The position numbers were made by a program, and so were the translations under genes. From Dietzia lutea (lineage in GTDB: Bacteria > Actinomycetota > Actinomycetes > Mycobacteriales > Mycobacteriaceae), in NCBI RefSeq assembly GCF_003096075.1, contig NZ_CP015449.1, positions 2,659,001 through 2,723,000 of the forward strand: a stretch of 64,000 nucleotides of DNA. Reading direction: 5' to 3'. Positions 25,802 through 34,610 of this stretch are shown here, piece after piece; within the stretch, counting starts at the first letter, position 1, and each line of letters starts with the position of its first letter. Below the pieces are notes generated by a model, which was not told the DNA's origin, ran no database searches, and saw only the letters and a program-made list of their open reading frames with translations.

Positions 25802-27097
25802 TCAGCCTCGGCCGTTAGCGACCGTCGGGCCGGGCGCCTGAACGGTGCGCGGAGCGCCGGCGGCCACGGTCGGGGCCGTGGAGCCGGACGAGCCACCGTT
25901 CGTGGTCGCGCCCGTGGTGGTGCTGGACCCGGGCAGCGCCGGCAGGATCGCCGTGGAGCCCGGGGTGGAGGACCCGCCGTTGAGGGCGAGGGTCAGACCC
26001 GCCAGACCGAGCATGGCCGCGCCGGTGAGCGCCAGACCCGGGGCCAGGGCACCGAGCGAGCCGGTGTCGGCGGGGAAGGACGAGCCCGGGATGGCGATCT
26101 CGCCGCCGCCGGTCAGCTCGGCGGCCGTGGTCAGCTCGCCTCCGGTCCCGCCGGTCGTCGTGGACCCGGTGGGCTGGGTGCCGCCGTTTGTGGTCGATCC
26201 GGTCTCGGTGCCGGCGTCGATCAGCGAGCCGAGCGGGGCCAGCGGGCCCAGGCTGGAGGTGTCGATGCCGCCGGTCGCCTCGCCCTCGGCGGTGGCCGAG
26301 GAGCCCGGGAGGCCGAGCGAACCGGGGGCGGGCGCGTCCGTATCGGGCGTGTCGGTCTCCGGGGTCTCCGGACCGCCGTTCGACAGGCTGCCGAGGCCGA
26401 GCTCACCGTTGGCGGCGCTGCCCAGCGGGCCGGTCGGCCCCTCCGGGGCGTCCGGGTTCACGGGGGTGGCGCCGCCCTGCCCGGACGAGCCGGCCGCGAG
26501 TTCGGTGACCGAGCCGGCGTCGCCGCCGAGCGCGGACACGATGCCCGCGACGGCCCCGAGGATCGCGTCGGTGCCGTCGGAGCCGGTGGTGACCTGACCG
26601 CCGGCCTCTGCCTGACCGCCGAGGCTGCCCTCGACCGCTGCCGTGGACCCGCCCTCGACGCCGTCGGGGGCGGAGCCGTCGGCGTTGTTCACCACCAGCG
26701 TGACGGGGATGCTGACGGGGGCGCCGTTGACGTTGCCGTTGACGGTGAGGTTGTAGGTGCCGCCGACCGCCGTCTGACCCGAGATCGTGCCGTCGGCGTA
26801 CGTCAGCCCCTCGGGCAGCCCCACGACGTCCTCGATCTCGATCCCGGCCTGCACACCGCTGGCCAGTCCCTGGATATCGACCGAGAACTCTGCGCCGCCG
26901 GCGGTGAAGCCGGTCACGGTCAGCGGGGTCGCGGCGGACGACGAGCCGGCGACGGTCTGGACGTCGCCGCTGACGGTCGGGGCGTCGGGAGCGGCGACGA
27001 CGACTCCGCCCACGAGAGCGACCGCGGCTGCAGCTGCGACGGGGGCGACGAGTCGACCCCGGACGATACGACGAGGACGGGCGAGGCGAGCACGCAT
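25802..27097 (-). CDS. Secreted/anchored low-complexity protein with Ig-like domain
   Basis: A 431-aa protein: basic N-terminus and signal helix (RLVAPVAAAAAVALVGGVVVAA), an Ig-like module containing GLPEGLTYADGTISGQTAVGGTYNLTV (residues 75-130), then long Gly/Ser/Thr/Pro-rich spacers with GSLG motifs. A hydrophobic helix near residues 350-375 (LAPGLALTGAAMLGLAGLTLAL) could anchor it, and a Gly/Ser/Thr tail ends it. ATG 27097 (MRARLARP) is favoured over 27133 because it begins the signal peptide. Function unknown. Confidence 0.72.
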   Translation of the reverse strand: MRARLARPRRIVRGRLVAPVAAAAAVALVGGVVVAAPDAPTVSGDVQTVAGSSSAATPLTVTGFTAGGAEFSVDIQGLASGVQAGIEIEDVVGLPEGLTYADGTISGQTAVGGTYNLTVNGNVNGAPVSIPVTLVVNNADGSAPDGVEGGSTAAVEGSLGGQAEAGGQVTTGSDGTDAILGAVAGIVSALGGDAGSVTELAAGSSGQGGATPVNPDAPEGPTGPLGSAANGELGLGSLSNGGPETPETDTPDTDAPAPGSLGLPGSSATAEGEATGGIDTSSLGPLAPLGSLIDAGTETGSTTNGGTQPTGSTTTGGTGGELTTAAELTGGGEIAIPGSSFPADTGSLGALAPGLALTGAAMLGLAGLTLALNGGSSTPGSTAILPALPGSSTTTGATTNGGSSGSTAPTVAAGAPRTVQAPGPTVANGRG

Positions 27098-27323
27098 CGG
27101 CTGGTTCCTTCCGGAGGGGTTCAGATCGCTCACTCCCCGGAACGGGAGCGCAGACCATTACGCGTGCCACTCTAACCACATGCACACCAACTGTCTACTG
27201 GTGTCACATAAGTCACCAGCAGCACAACATTCACACCGGTAACACACCCCCGGGGGTATCTACTCAGCCATGGGCGGATGCTTATCCCGCGCGCGCTCCC
27301 CAACCGCCGCACCACAAATGACG

Positions 27324-27357
27324 GGCGGCCCGAGCCCCGTATCGGGGTCGGGCCGCC
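27324..27357 (-). terminator. Terminator after the 27.4-28.2 kb gene
   Basis: Stem GGCGGCCCGA / TCGGGCCGCC (10 bp) with an inner CCCCG/CGGGG extension, about 25 nt beyond the stop at 27383 on the minus strand, followed by CGTCATTTGTG. The remaining gap to 27133 holds the upstream region of the next secreted gene and a CCCCCGGGGG palindrome. Confidence 0.7.
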
Positions 27358-27382
27358 GCGGCGAACTCGGGATGTCAGGCCA

Positions 27383-28201
27383 TCAGGGGACGGGCACGGA
27401 GGTCGGGACCGGCGCGTTGGCGGACGCGCCCGGGCTCACGGCCGCGCGGGCGCCGGCCACGGCGGCGGTGCCGGAGTCCTCGCCGTCCGCATCGTCGGCC
27501 GCCCCCGAGGCGACCGTCAGGGTGGAGGTGACGGCCGAACTGCTGGGAGTGGTGGTCCCGGTGACGGTGCTGATCGGGTTGCCGTCGCCGTCGACGATCA
27601 CCGTGACCGGCGGCAGGACCATCTCGCCCCCGAGGAAGGTGTCGCACAGTCCCTCGGCGAACGATCCGGTCTGCTCGAGTGACGCCGTTCCGCCGCCCTC
27701 CCCCGCCACCACGTCGAGCAGGTTGGGGAAGGAGTCCAGGGCGGTGGTGATGAGGTCGAGGACCCCGGTGGGCACGCCGTCGATCCCGAACAGCGGATAG
27801 AACTTGGCCACCGAACCGCCCAGCGCGGGCAATTCGCAGACGGCGTCCGTCTCCGGCGTCAGATCGCCGGCGCTCGAGTCCTCGCCCGTGACGTCCTCGA
27901 GGCTGCCCAGAGAGCCGCTGCCCGATGAGCCGGACCCGTCGTCCCGGGGGTCGCCGTCCTCCCCGCCGTCGTCGCCCTCGCCGTCGTCGTCGCCCTCGCC
28001 GTCGTCACCACCAGGGTCGGCGGAGCCGTCCGCCAGACTCCCGGCGCCGAGACCTGCGGAATCGAGGCTGCCGAGCGGGATGCTGCCCGCGCCCGCCGCG
28101 TCGGGCGCCGCTGCGTCACCCTGCGCGTTGACGACGGGGACGGAGAGGGCGACCAGCGCGAACGCGGCGGCGGAGACGGTGACGACCTTGCGGGTGAACA
28201 T
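27383..28201 (-). CDS. Secreted protein with acidic linker and paired-cysteine domain
   Basis: A 272-aa protein with a signal peptide (MFTRKVVTVSAAAFALVALSVPVVNAQ). It has repeated GSL motifs, an acidic Gly/Asp/Glu stretch (residues 64-90), then a helical region bounded by two cysteines (VCELPALGG ... GSFAEGLCDTFLGG; about residues 120-190), and a Thr/Ser/Ala tail. The region between the cysteines resembles that of the next gene (28337-29353). It lacks the Ig-like module of its neighbours. No function can be assigned; location outside the membrane is likely. Confidence 0.7.
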   Translation of the reverse strand: MFTRKVVTVSAAAFALVALSVPVVNAQGDAAAPDAAGAGSIPLGSLDSAGLGAGSLADGSADPGGDDGEGDDDGEGDDGGEDGDPRDDGSGSSGSGSLGSLEDVTGEDSSAGDLTPETDAVCELPALGGSVAKFYPLFGIDGVPTGVLDLITTALDSFPNLLDVVAGEGGGTASLEQTGSFAEGLCDTFLGGEMVLPPVTVIVDGDGNPISTVTGTTTPSSSAVTSTLTVASGAADDADGEDSGTAAVAGARAAVSPGASANAPVPTSVPVP

Positions 28202-28336
28202 GTGTGATGAACCCTCTTCGACGACGGCGGACGGGGTCGAACCCCGCGTCCCCCACGAGGGCGCCGGACATCGACGGGAGAACTGTAACGCGGAGACCGG
28301 CGCCCGGGGTGGACATCGCCCCGGACGCGGCGGGCG

Positions 28337-29353
28337 TCACTGTCCGAGGCTGCCCGCCCCCGCGGTGAGGAGCCCCAGCAGGGCGGTGGGGTCGCCGGCG
28401 AGGCCGGCCGCACCGGCCGCCTGCCCCGTGGTGGTCGTCGCCCCGCCGGTCGTGGCCGCGGCCCCACCGGTGGTGGCGTCGTCTCCGGCGCCGGCGGACT
28501 GGCCTCCGAGCAGCGCGGGCGAGATCGTGCAGAGCATCTCGCCCGCCGAGCCGATCCCCTCGAGCGAGCCGCTGTCGCCGAGGACGGACGGCAGCAGCCC
28601 CACGACCGCGTTGACCAGCATCAGCACGAGGCCCGACGAGGCGCCGTCCTCGTCGCCGGTCGCCAGCGGCAGCAACTGCGCCAGCGAGGCGCCGTCCAGC
28701 TCGCCGTCCCCGAGGACCGAACACAGGTCCGGGCTGGTGCCGACCTCGCCGTCGTCCCCGTCCTCCTCCTCATCCCCCGGGGTACTGTCGGCCAGGCTCG
28801 GATCACCGGGGGCCGCCGAGAGGGTGGGGTCGGGCTGCGTGTCGTCGGTGGACGGCTCGGTGGTGGACGGCTCGGTGGTGGAGGGATCCGTCTCGCCCTC
28901 CGCGTCCGCCCCGGCCCCGTCGGCCGCCCCGGCGCCGTCGACGACGGTGATGGCGACCTTCTGCGACTGGGACAGCGCCCCGTTGGACACGGTCACGAGG
29001 ACCTCGTACTCACCGGCGCGGGTGGGCGTGCCGGAGATGACCCAGCCGTCCTGGGTGAGGCCGTCGGGCAGGCCGGTGACCTGGATGGTGGTGCCGGCCG
29101 GGATGGTGCCGCCGGCGGCCCGGGCCACGACGGGCTCGAGGTCGAGGTTCACGGCCGTCCCGAGCGGCATCTCCTGCGCCGCGGCCTCATCGGTGGCGTT
29201 CTGCGCGAGCTGGATGTCGCCGCCGTCGACGGCGGTCGGGTCGGTCACGGCCACGACCGTGCCGCCACCGACCACGGCGAGCGCGGCCAGGGCGCCACCG
29301 AGGGCGAGCGTGCGGGAACGGGGGGCGGTGCGGTGCGAGCGTCGCTGGAACAT
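28337..29353 (-). CDS. Secreted protein with Ig-like and paired-cysteine domains
   Basis: A 338-aa protein: signal helix (RTLALGGALAALAVVGGGTVVA), an Ig-like module with VTGLPDGLTQDGWVISGTPTRAGEYEVLVTV (residues 88-135), an acidic Thr/Pro/Glu linker with three EPSTT-type units, then a two-cysteine helical region (DLCSVLGDGE ... GSAGEMLCTISPALLGG). The end is AGSLGQ. It combines the modules seen separately in the three genes downstream. The start has AAGGTGACCTC before ATG 29353. It is divergent from the ABC ATPase gene (161 bp). Confidence 0.72.
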   Translation of the reverse strand: MFQRRSHRTAPRSRTLALGGALAALAVVGGGTVVAVTDPTAVDGGDIQLAQNATDEAAAQEMPLGTAVNLDLEPVVARAAGGTIPAGTTIQVTGLPDGLTQDGWVISGTPTRAGEYEVLVTVSNGALSQSQKVAITVVDGAGAADGAGADAEGETDPSTTEPSTTEPSTDDTQPDPTLSAAPGDPSLADSTPGDEEEDGDDGEVGTSPDLCSVLGDGELDGASLAQLLPLATGDEDGASSGLVLMLVNAVVGLLPSVLGDSGSLEGIGSAGEMLCTISPALLGGQSAGAGDDATTGGAAATTGGATTTTGQAAGAAGLAGDPTALLGLLTAGAGSLGQ

Positions 29354-29513
29354 GAGGTCACCTTGTCGTCCGGGAGCTGGGCACGACCGGGTCCGGCCCA
29401 GTCACACTCGCATCGTACGTCACACCAGTCACACGAGCCAGAGCCGTTCTCGGCGCGTCGCGGCGGTCCCTACACTCACCTCTCGGACGCCACGCCGCGA
29501 CGGAAGGACCCAC

Positions 29514-30269
29514 GTGACCCCACCCCCCGAGATCGCCATCCGGGCCAAGGGCCTGCGCAAGACCTACTCCCACGGGCGGGTGACGGTCCGGGCGCTGGAC
29601 GGGGTCGACGTGGCCATCGACAAGGGCCGGTGGACCGCGGTCATGGGCCCGTCCGGCAGCGGGAAGTCCACGCTCATGCACTGCCTCGCGGGACTCGACA
29701 CCCCCGACGCCGGCACCGTGACGATCGGCTCCACCGAGGTCACGCGCCTGCGCGACGCCGGCCGCACCCGCCTGCGGCGCACCCGCGTGGGCTTCGTGTT
29801 CCAGTCCTTCAACCTCGTGCCCGCGCTGTCCGTGCGGGAGAACCTCGTGCTGCCCGTGCGGATGGCGGTCCGCCGACCCGACCGCGCGCGCCTGGACGCC
29901 CTGGTCGGTGAGCTGGGGATCGGGGATCTCCTCAGACGTCGACCCCATGAGCTGTCGGGCGGTCAGCAGCAGCGGGTGGCCATCGCGCGCGCCCTGCTGC
30001 CCCGCCCCGACGTGGTGTTCGCCGACGAGCCCACCGGCAACCTCGACTCCGAGTCCGGCGAGGCCGTGCTCGGACTGCTCGGCGCGTGTGCGCGCGAGAC
30101 CGGTCAGACGGTTGTCATGGTCACCCACGACGCGCACGCCGCCGCCCACACCGACACGGTGCTGGTGCTGGCCGACGGCCGGATCGCCGACGAGGTGGCC
30201 TCCCCCACCGTCGAGGCCGTGGACGCGGCCATGCACTCGATCGCCGGTCGCCGGCCGGCCACCGCGTGA
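29514..30269 (+). CDS. MacB/LolD-type ABC transporter ATPase
   Basis: A 251-aa ATPase: Walker [10 protein letters not shown] near residue 45, Q-loop [18 protein letters not shown], signature [16 protein letters not shown], Walker [17 protein letters not shown] and H-loop VTHDAH. This sequence set is typical of the MacB/LolD/FtsE class that works with FtsX-like permeases by mechanotransmission. Start GTG 29514 has GGAAGGACCCAC upstream; the long frame before it is a shadow of the secreted genes. It overlaps the permease gene (GTGA). Confidence 0.93.
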   Translation: MTPPPEIAIRAKGLRKTYSHGRVTVRALDGVDVAIDKGRWTAVMGPSGSGKSTLMHCLAGLDTPDAGTVTIGSTEVTRLRDAGRTRLRRTRVGFVFQSFNLVPALSVRENLVLPVRMAVRRPDRARLDALVGELGIGDLLRRRPHELSGGQQQRVAIARALLPRPDVVFADEPTGNLDSESGEAVLGLLGACARETGQTVVMVTHDAHAAAHTDTVLVLADGRIADEVASPTVEAVDAAMHSIAGRRPATA

Positions 30270-32875
30270 GCGCCCGACTGGTCCTCGGTCAGCTGCGCGC
30301 CCACGCGGGCCGCTACCTGGGCACGCTGCTGGCGATCGCGGTCGCCGTGGCGTTCGTCCTCGCCTCCGTGGGCGTCCTGCGGACGATGGCGGCGAGCGCC
30401 GACGCCACCTTCGGCATGCGCTACGCGAACACCGCGGTGCTCGTGCAGAACCTCGGCGACCGGACGTCCGCGGGCAGCGAGGCCGCACGGGAGGAGGCCG
30501 CCGAGTCCCAGCGGCTCGGCCTGGAGACCATCGCCGCCACGCCGGGCGTGCGTGCGGTGACCGTGGACGCGCAGACCTACGTGCGGGTCCGGGTGGAGGG
30601 TCGCGCCCAACAGATGACGACGACGACGGCGCTCGCCACCGATGACGGCCTGCGCTGGCAGCCGCTGGCGGGCGGGCGGCTTCCCGCCACTCCGGGCGAG
30701 GTGGCGATCCGCGCGGACGCGGATCTGCCGGTGGGCGCCACGTTCGAGGTGCAGCCGACCGGCGGCGGCGACCCCGCCCCCGTCACGGTGGTGGGCCTGT
30801 TCGACCTGGCCGGCCAGCCCGACATGAAGTCGGCGTTCCCGCTGTACGCGACCGACGAGCAGGTGCAGCAGTGGGCGCCGAGCGGCGCCGGCGGGGACGT
30901 GCGCGTGGCCTCCGAAGGCACCGTGCCCGACGCCGCACTCGCCGCGGAGATCGAACGGCGGCTGGCCGAGGTGCCCGGCACGTCCGCGGTGGAGGTGTCC
31001 ACCGGCGCCGCCGAGGCCGACGCGCTCGCCGAGTCGTTCATGGGCGGACGCGACGACTACACGCGCGCCCTGCTGGCGTTCACCGTGCTGGCGGTGGCGG
31101 TGGCCGCGCTGGTGATCGGGACGACCTTCGCGGTGGTGTTCGCCGCCCGCGTGCGCGAGACGGCCCTGCTGCGGTGCCTGGGCGCCTCCCGGTGGCAGCT
31201 GCGGGTCTCGGGCATCGCCGAGGCGCTGGCGGTGGGCGCGCTGGCCACCGCGGCCGGACTGGCCCTGGGCCGTTTCGCTGTCTCGCTGGCGTCCCGGGAG
31301 GCACCGCGGCTCGGGGTGACCATCCCGTTGCAGGAGGTGACCGTGCCCGGCCGCGCGTACCTGCTCGCCGCCGCGGTGGGCATGGGCGTCACGGTGCTCA
31401 CCGCGCTGCCGTCGTTGTGGCGGGCCACCTCCGGTAGTCCGCTCGAGGCGATGCGCCCGGCGGACGTGCGTCCCGACCCGTGGTGGCGGCGACTCGCGAT
31501 GGTCGTGGTGGGCGCGGCGGTGGCGGCGTTCGGCTGGCATTCCATGTCGGCCGCGGTGGCCGCGCGCGACGTGGTCTCCGCCGGCGCGTGGGGGGTCCTG
31601 GCGTTCCTCGGCGTCCACGGGGTGGCCGCCGGGGCGCTGCCCACCCTCCTCGGCGCTCTCGGGACGGTGGTGGGCGTGGTGCTCGGCCCGGTGGGGCTGC
31701 TCGGCGCGCGCAACACCGCCCGCAGCCCGCGGCGCACCGCCGCCACCTCGTCCGCGGTCCTGGTGGGCGTGACGCTCACCGCGACGATGGTCACCGGCAT
31801 CGCACTGCTCGGGCCCGCCATCCAGGCCCGCCTCGTCGACAGGGTCCCCCTGGACGTGGCCGTGACCGCGCCCGGCGGTCTCCTGCCCGCCGGCCTGCCC
31901 GAGACCCTGGCCGACACCGGGGGCGTGGCCGAGTCGCTCGTCGTGACGGACATGTACGCGGAGGACCCGCAGGGTAAGCGCACGGTGCTGCGGGTGGCCG
32001 ACCCGGAACGGATCAGCGAGGTCATGCGCCGCGACGTGGTCCTGCCGGGGCCGGGCGAGATCGTGCTGCCCGAGTCCTCCCCCGTGGCCGCGGACGCCCG
32101 CGACGGCGACACCGTGCGGTTCACGTTCTTCTCCGACGACGACGGCCGCGACCTCGTGGTGCGCAGGACGAGCGACCAGTGGGCCCTCGCCGCCCCGGAC
32201 AGCGTGCCGGCCTGGCCCGCGGCGCAACTGCCCGACGGCTCGCCCTGGCCCGAGGGCGTGGAGGTGCCGGACCAGTTCGTGCCCCGCACCGAGCTGTGGC
32301 TGCGGATGGACGACGCCCTCGAGGGCGAGCAGCTCGACGCCGCCCTGCAGGACGTGCGCTCGGCCGTGGTGGACGCCGCGCCCGACCTGGCCGTGACCGA
32401 GAGTTTCGCCTCCCGCGAGCAGATCGCCACGTCGGTCCGTACCGTGCTCACGTCGAGTTCGCTGCTGCTGGCGGTGGCGGTGGCCCTGGCACTGGTCGGC
32501 GTGGCCAACACGCTCACGCTGGCCGTCCGCGAGCGGACGCGGGAGATCTCACTGCTGCGCGGCGTGGGCGTGACCCGTACCGGTGTCTGGCTCATGCTGG
32601 TCCTGGAGACGCTGCTGGTCGCGGCGTGCGCGGCCGTCCTCGGCGTCGTGCTGGGTTCGGCCTTCGGGTCCGCGGGCGCGGAGGCCCTGACCGGTGCTGG
32701 CAGCGGCGTGGGCGGCGTCTTCGGCGGACTGACCGGCGCCGCCGGGGTGGACGGTAACGAGAACCTGCCCGTGGCCGATCTGGTGAAGGTGGGGGTCGGC
32801 GGTGTGCTCGGCGCGCTCCTCGCGGCCGGTGTCGCCGCCCTCGGGGCGGTGCGGACCCGGGTCACGACGAGCTAG
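30266..32875 (+). CDS. FtsX/MacB-type ABC permease
   Basis: An 869-aa permease with two copies of the four-helix FtsX-like unit: an N-terminal helix plus large extracytoplasmic domain (about residues 35-255), helices near 260-380, a central hydrophobic pair, a second extracytoplasmic domain (about 520-725) and three C-terminal helices with LALVGVANTLTLAVRERTREISLLRGVGVTR. This doubled arrangement is usual for actinobacterial permeases of this class, which extract or export lipids, peptides or proteins at the outer face. Substrate unknown; its divergent neighbours are four secreted proteins. Confidence 0.9.
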   Translation: MSARLVLGQLRAHAGRYLGTLLAIAVAVAFVLASVGVLRTMAASADATFGMRYANTAVLVQNLGDRTSAGSEAAREEAAESQRLGLETIAATPGVRAVTVDAQTYVRVRVEGRAQQMTTTTALATDDGLRWQPLAGGRLPATPGEVAIRADADLPVGATFEVQPTGGGDPAPVTVVGLFDLAGQPDMKSAFPLYATDEQVQQWAPSGAGGDVRVASEGTVPDAALAAEIERRLAEVPGTSAVEVSTGAAEADALAESFMGGRDDYTRALLAFTVLAVAVAALVIGTTFAVVFAARVRETALLRCLGASRWQLRVSGIAEALAVGALATAAGLALGRFAVSLASREAPRLGVTIPLQEVTVPGRAYLLAAAVGMGVTVLTALPSLWRATSGSPLEAMRPADVRPDPWWRRLAMVVVGAAVAAFGWHSMSAAVAARDVVSAGAWGVLAFLGVHGVAAGALPTLLGALGTVVGVVLGPVGLLGARNTARSPRRTAATSSAVLVGVTLTATMVTGIALLGPAIQARLVDRVPLDVAVTAPGGLLPAGLPETLADTGGVAESLVVTDMYAEDPQGKRTVLRVADPERISEVMRRDVVLPGPGEIVLPESSPVAADARDGDTVRFTFFSDDDGRDLVVRRTSDQWALAAPDSVPAWPAAQLPDGSPWPEGVEVPDQFVPRTELWLRMDDALEGEQLDAALQDVRSAVVDAAPDLAVTESFASREQIATSVRTVLTSSSLLLAVAVALALVGVANTLTLAVRERTREISLLRGVGVTRTGVWLMLVLETLLVAACAAVLGVVLGSAFGSAGAEALTGAGSGVGGVFGGLTGAAGVDGNENLPVADLVKVGVGGVLGALLAAGVAALGAVRTRVTTS

Positions 32876-32945
32876 CCACCTGCGAATTCAATCCCGCCGG
32901 GATTATCCGGTGGCCATCCTTTGACAGAACTGAGACACTATCGTT

Positions 32946-33836
32946 ATGCGAAATCGGGTGCTCCTCTCCGCCGGCGCAATCGCGCTGGTGGCGGCGTCGT
33001 GCGCGCAGCCGGAGCCGCAGGTGCTCTCGGAGGCGCCACGCTCCGCGTCCGCGACCGAGCTGACGTCGCCCACCGCGACCACGGACCGCGACGAGCAGCC
33101 GGGAAAGTTCATCGCCCGGTGCGCGACCGAGGCCGACGGGGGCACCCCGGGGATGACCATCTTCACCGACGGGTCCCAGGACGTCACCGATCACTGCCTG
33201 AGCCGCTACTACATCGGCGTCCAGCCGGCGCCTGGGGCGTTGTACGTCCCGGACGAGGAGGCCGGCACCTACGCGCCTCCGAGCGAGACGGCGACAGCTC
33301 AGCCGACCGGCGAGCAGTGGACACCCGCCCAGCCGCGCACCGACATCGATCCGCTCGAGACCGAGCTCGTCGACAGCCGTGAGACTCTCGACGACGAGAC
33401 GACCACCGATCGGCCAGGCGAGCCCGGCACCGACGATCCGAATACCGGCACGGACGAGCCGGGCAGCACCACGCCTGGGACGTCACCCGGTGGGACGACT
33501 CCGACGTCGCCGTCGCCGTCGCCCACCACGGATCCCGGCGGCACCGAACCGGGCGGGACCGAGCCGGGCCAGAGCGAGCCCGGGCTGCCCGACCCGGCCG
33601 CTCCGGACGGGACGGAGCCCACTCCGACGGGCTCATCCGATCCGACCTCCGTCCCCACGGAGGCGGATATGAGTCGACACCAGCCGCCGGCTCCGCAGAC
33701 GTCCGTCCCGCCGACCCGCGATTCCGGATCGCTGGGGTCCGCGGGTTCGGACGCCTCCGGCGAGCCGCCGAGTTCCGTGCGCATCCCGGGCTTCCGCTGG
33801 CCGGGGTCGTTCTGGCCCGGCGGCCCGGGCAGCTGA
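32946..33836 (+). CDS. Pro/Thr/Gly-rich lipoprotein
   Basis: A 296-aa protein with signal peptide and lipobox VAASC (Cys19). A short conserved-looking module (residues 50-100: GKFIARCATEADGGTPGMTI and VTDHCLSRYYIGVQPAPGALYV, with two Cys) is followed by a long Pro/Thr/Gly/Ser tail with degenerate EPGGT units and a GSLGSAGS motif, and it ends PGFRWPGSFWPGGPGS. Probably a surface lipoprotein with an extended stalk. It follows the ABC permease by 70 bp on the same strand. Not recognised beyond that. Confidence 0.72.
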   Translation: MRNRVLLSAGAIALVAASCAQPEPQVLSEAPRSASATELTSPTATTDRDEQPGKFIARCATEADGGTPGMTIFTDGSQDVTDHCLSRYYIGVQPAPGALYVPDEEAGTYAPPSETATAQPTGEQWTPAQPRTDIDPLETELVDSRETLDDETTTDRPGEPGTDDPNTGTDEPGSTTPGTSPGGTTPTSPSPSPTTDPGGTEPGGTEPGQSEPGLPDPAAPDGTEPTPTGSSDPTSVPTEADMSRHQPPAPQTSVPPTRDSGSLGSAGSDASGEPPSSVRIPGFRWPGSFWPGGPGS

Positions 33837-33938
33837 CACCCCCGCCCGTCTCGGGCCCGCGCAGCTGACGCCGCCTGCCGGCTCGGCCCGGCGCCACTGG
33901 CACCCCCGCCCGTCTCGGGCCCGCGCAGCTGACGCCGC
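33837..33938 (+). repeat. 38-bp direct repeat after the lipoprotein gene
   Basis: A 38-bp sequence (CACCCCCGCCCGTCTCGGGC then CCGCGCAGCTGACGCCGC) occurs identically at 33837-33874 and 33901-33938. The first copy begins right after the lipoprotein stop codon. The rest of the gap to 33996 shows nothing recognisable. Confidence 0.85.
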
Positions 33939-33996
33939 GGCGCGCCTCCCGTTCGCTGCAGGTCTCCCTGCCGGGGCCGCCCCTTCCGGGGTCGGC

Positions 33997-34347
33997 TCAG
34001 GCCTCGTTCATGCGCCGACGCAGGTCATCGTGCTTCTCGCGACGCCCGGCGTCCACCTCGGCGATGTCGGAGTTGATCTGCGCGCGCATCCGGCTGAACA
34101 GCACCATCGACAGCGGCAGCGCGATCACCACGGCGATGATCGCCGCGACCAGGACCGGGATCTGCACCCCGGCGAGGCTGCCGAGCCCGATGATCACCAG
34201 GGTCAGCGCCAGCACCAGCAGCAGGCGGACGATCGTGTAGAAGACCATGTTCCGGGCCAGGCGGGCACCGGGCGAGCTCCCCTTCGGGGTGGTGGCCGGC
34301 ACTGTCGACCCGTCCGTGGGGTGTGTTGATTCGTCTCGCTCGCTCAT
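33997..34347 (-). CDS. DUF4229-like small membrane protein
   Basis: A 116-aa protein with a polar N-terminus, two hydrophobic helices (VFYTIVRLLLVLALTLVIIG and IPVLVAAIIAVVIALPLSMVLF; residues 35-82) and a basic, charged C-terminal helix (RREKHDDLRRRMNEA). This layout matches DUF4229 proteins, which are conserved in actinobacteria and uncharacterised. It is divergent from the 53-aa membrane protein at 34387, 39 bp away. Confidence 0.8.
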   Translation of the reverse strand: MSERDESTHPTDGSTVPATTPKGSSPGARLARNMVFYTIVRLLLVLALTLVIIGLGSLAGVQIPVLVAAIIAVVIALPLSMVLFSRMRAQINSDIAEVDAGRREKHDDLRRRMNEA

Positions 34348-34386
34348 GGTCCCCAGGATACGTATCGTGGTGGAAAGGAGGTTCGA

Positions 34387-34548
34387 GTGATCTGGCTCTT
34401 CGCACTCATCGGGGTGGTGACAGTGGCGATCCTGCTGTGGCGGGCCTTCGGGCCAGGCTCACGGCCGGCTCCCCCGCGCGTCATAGCTCCCGACGACGAT
34501 CCGGAATTCCTGCGGGAACTGGACCGTCGTAAACCGCTGGACCCCTGA
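34387..34548 (+). CDS. Small single-pass membrane protein (53 aa)
   Basis: GTG start preceded by a near-perfect ribosome site (GGAAAGGAGG, 5 nt before). The product begins VIWLFALIGVVTVAILLWRA, one transmembrane helix, then a Pro-rich turn and an acidic/basic tail with DDDPEFLRELDRR. The helix-plus-charged-tail design, strong Shine-Dalgarno sequence and divergent arrangement with DUF4229 support a real gene. Function unknown. Confidence 0.75.
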   Translation: MIWLFALIGVVTVAILLWRAFGPGSRPAPPRVIAPDDDPEFLRELDRRKPLDP

Positions 34549-34610
34549 CGCCCCCGGGCGCAGGCGGGTCGACGGCCCACCGATCGCGCAGACCGCGTGG
34601 AGCGCCTTGA

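Noticed and set aside
30086-30265. N-terminal extension of the ABC permease
   Set aside because: The frame is open upstream of 30266 only because it shadows the ATPase gene; the GTG at the GTGA overlap matches the family start.
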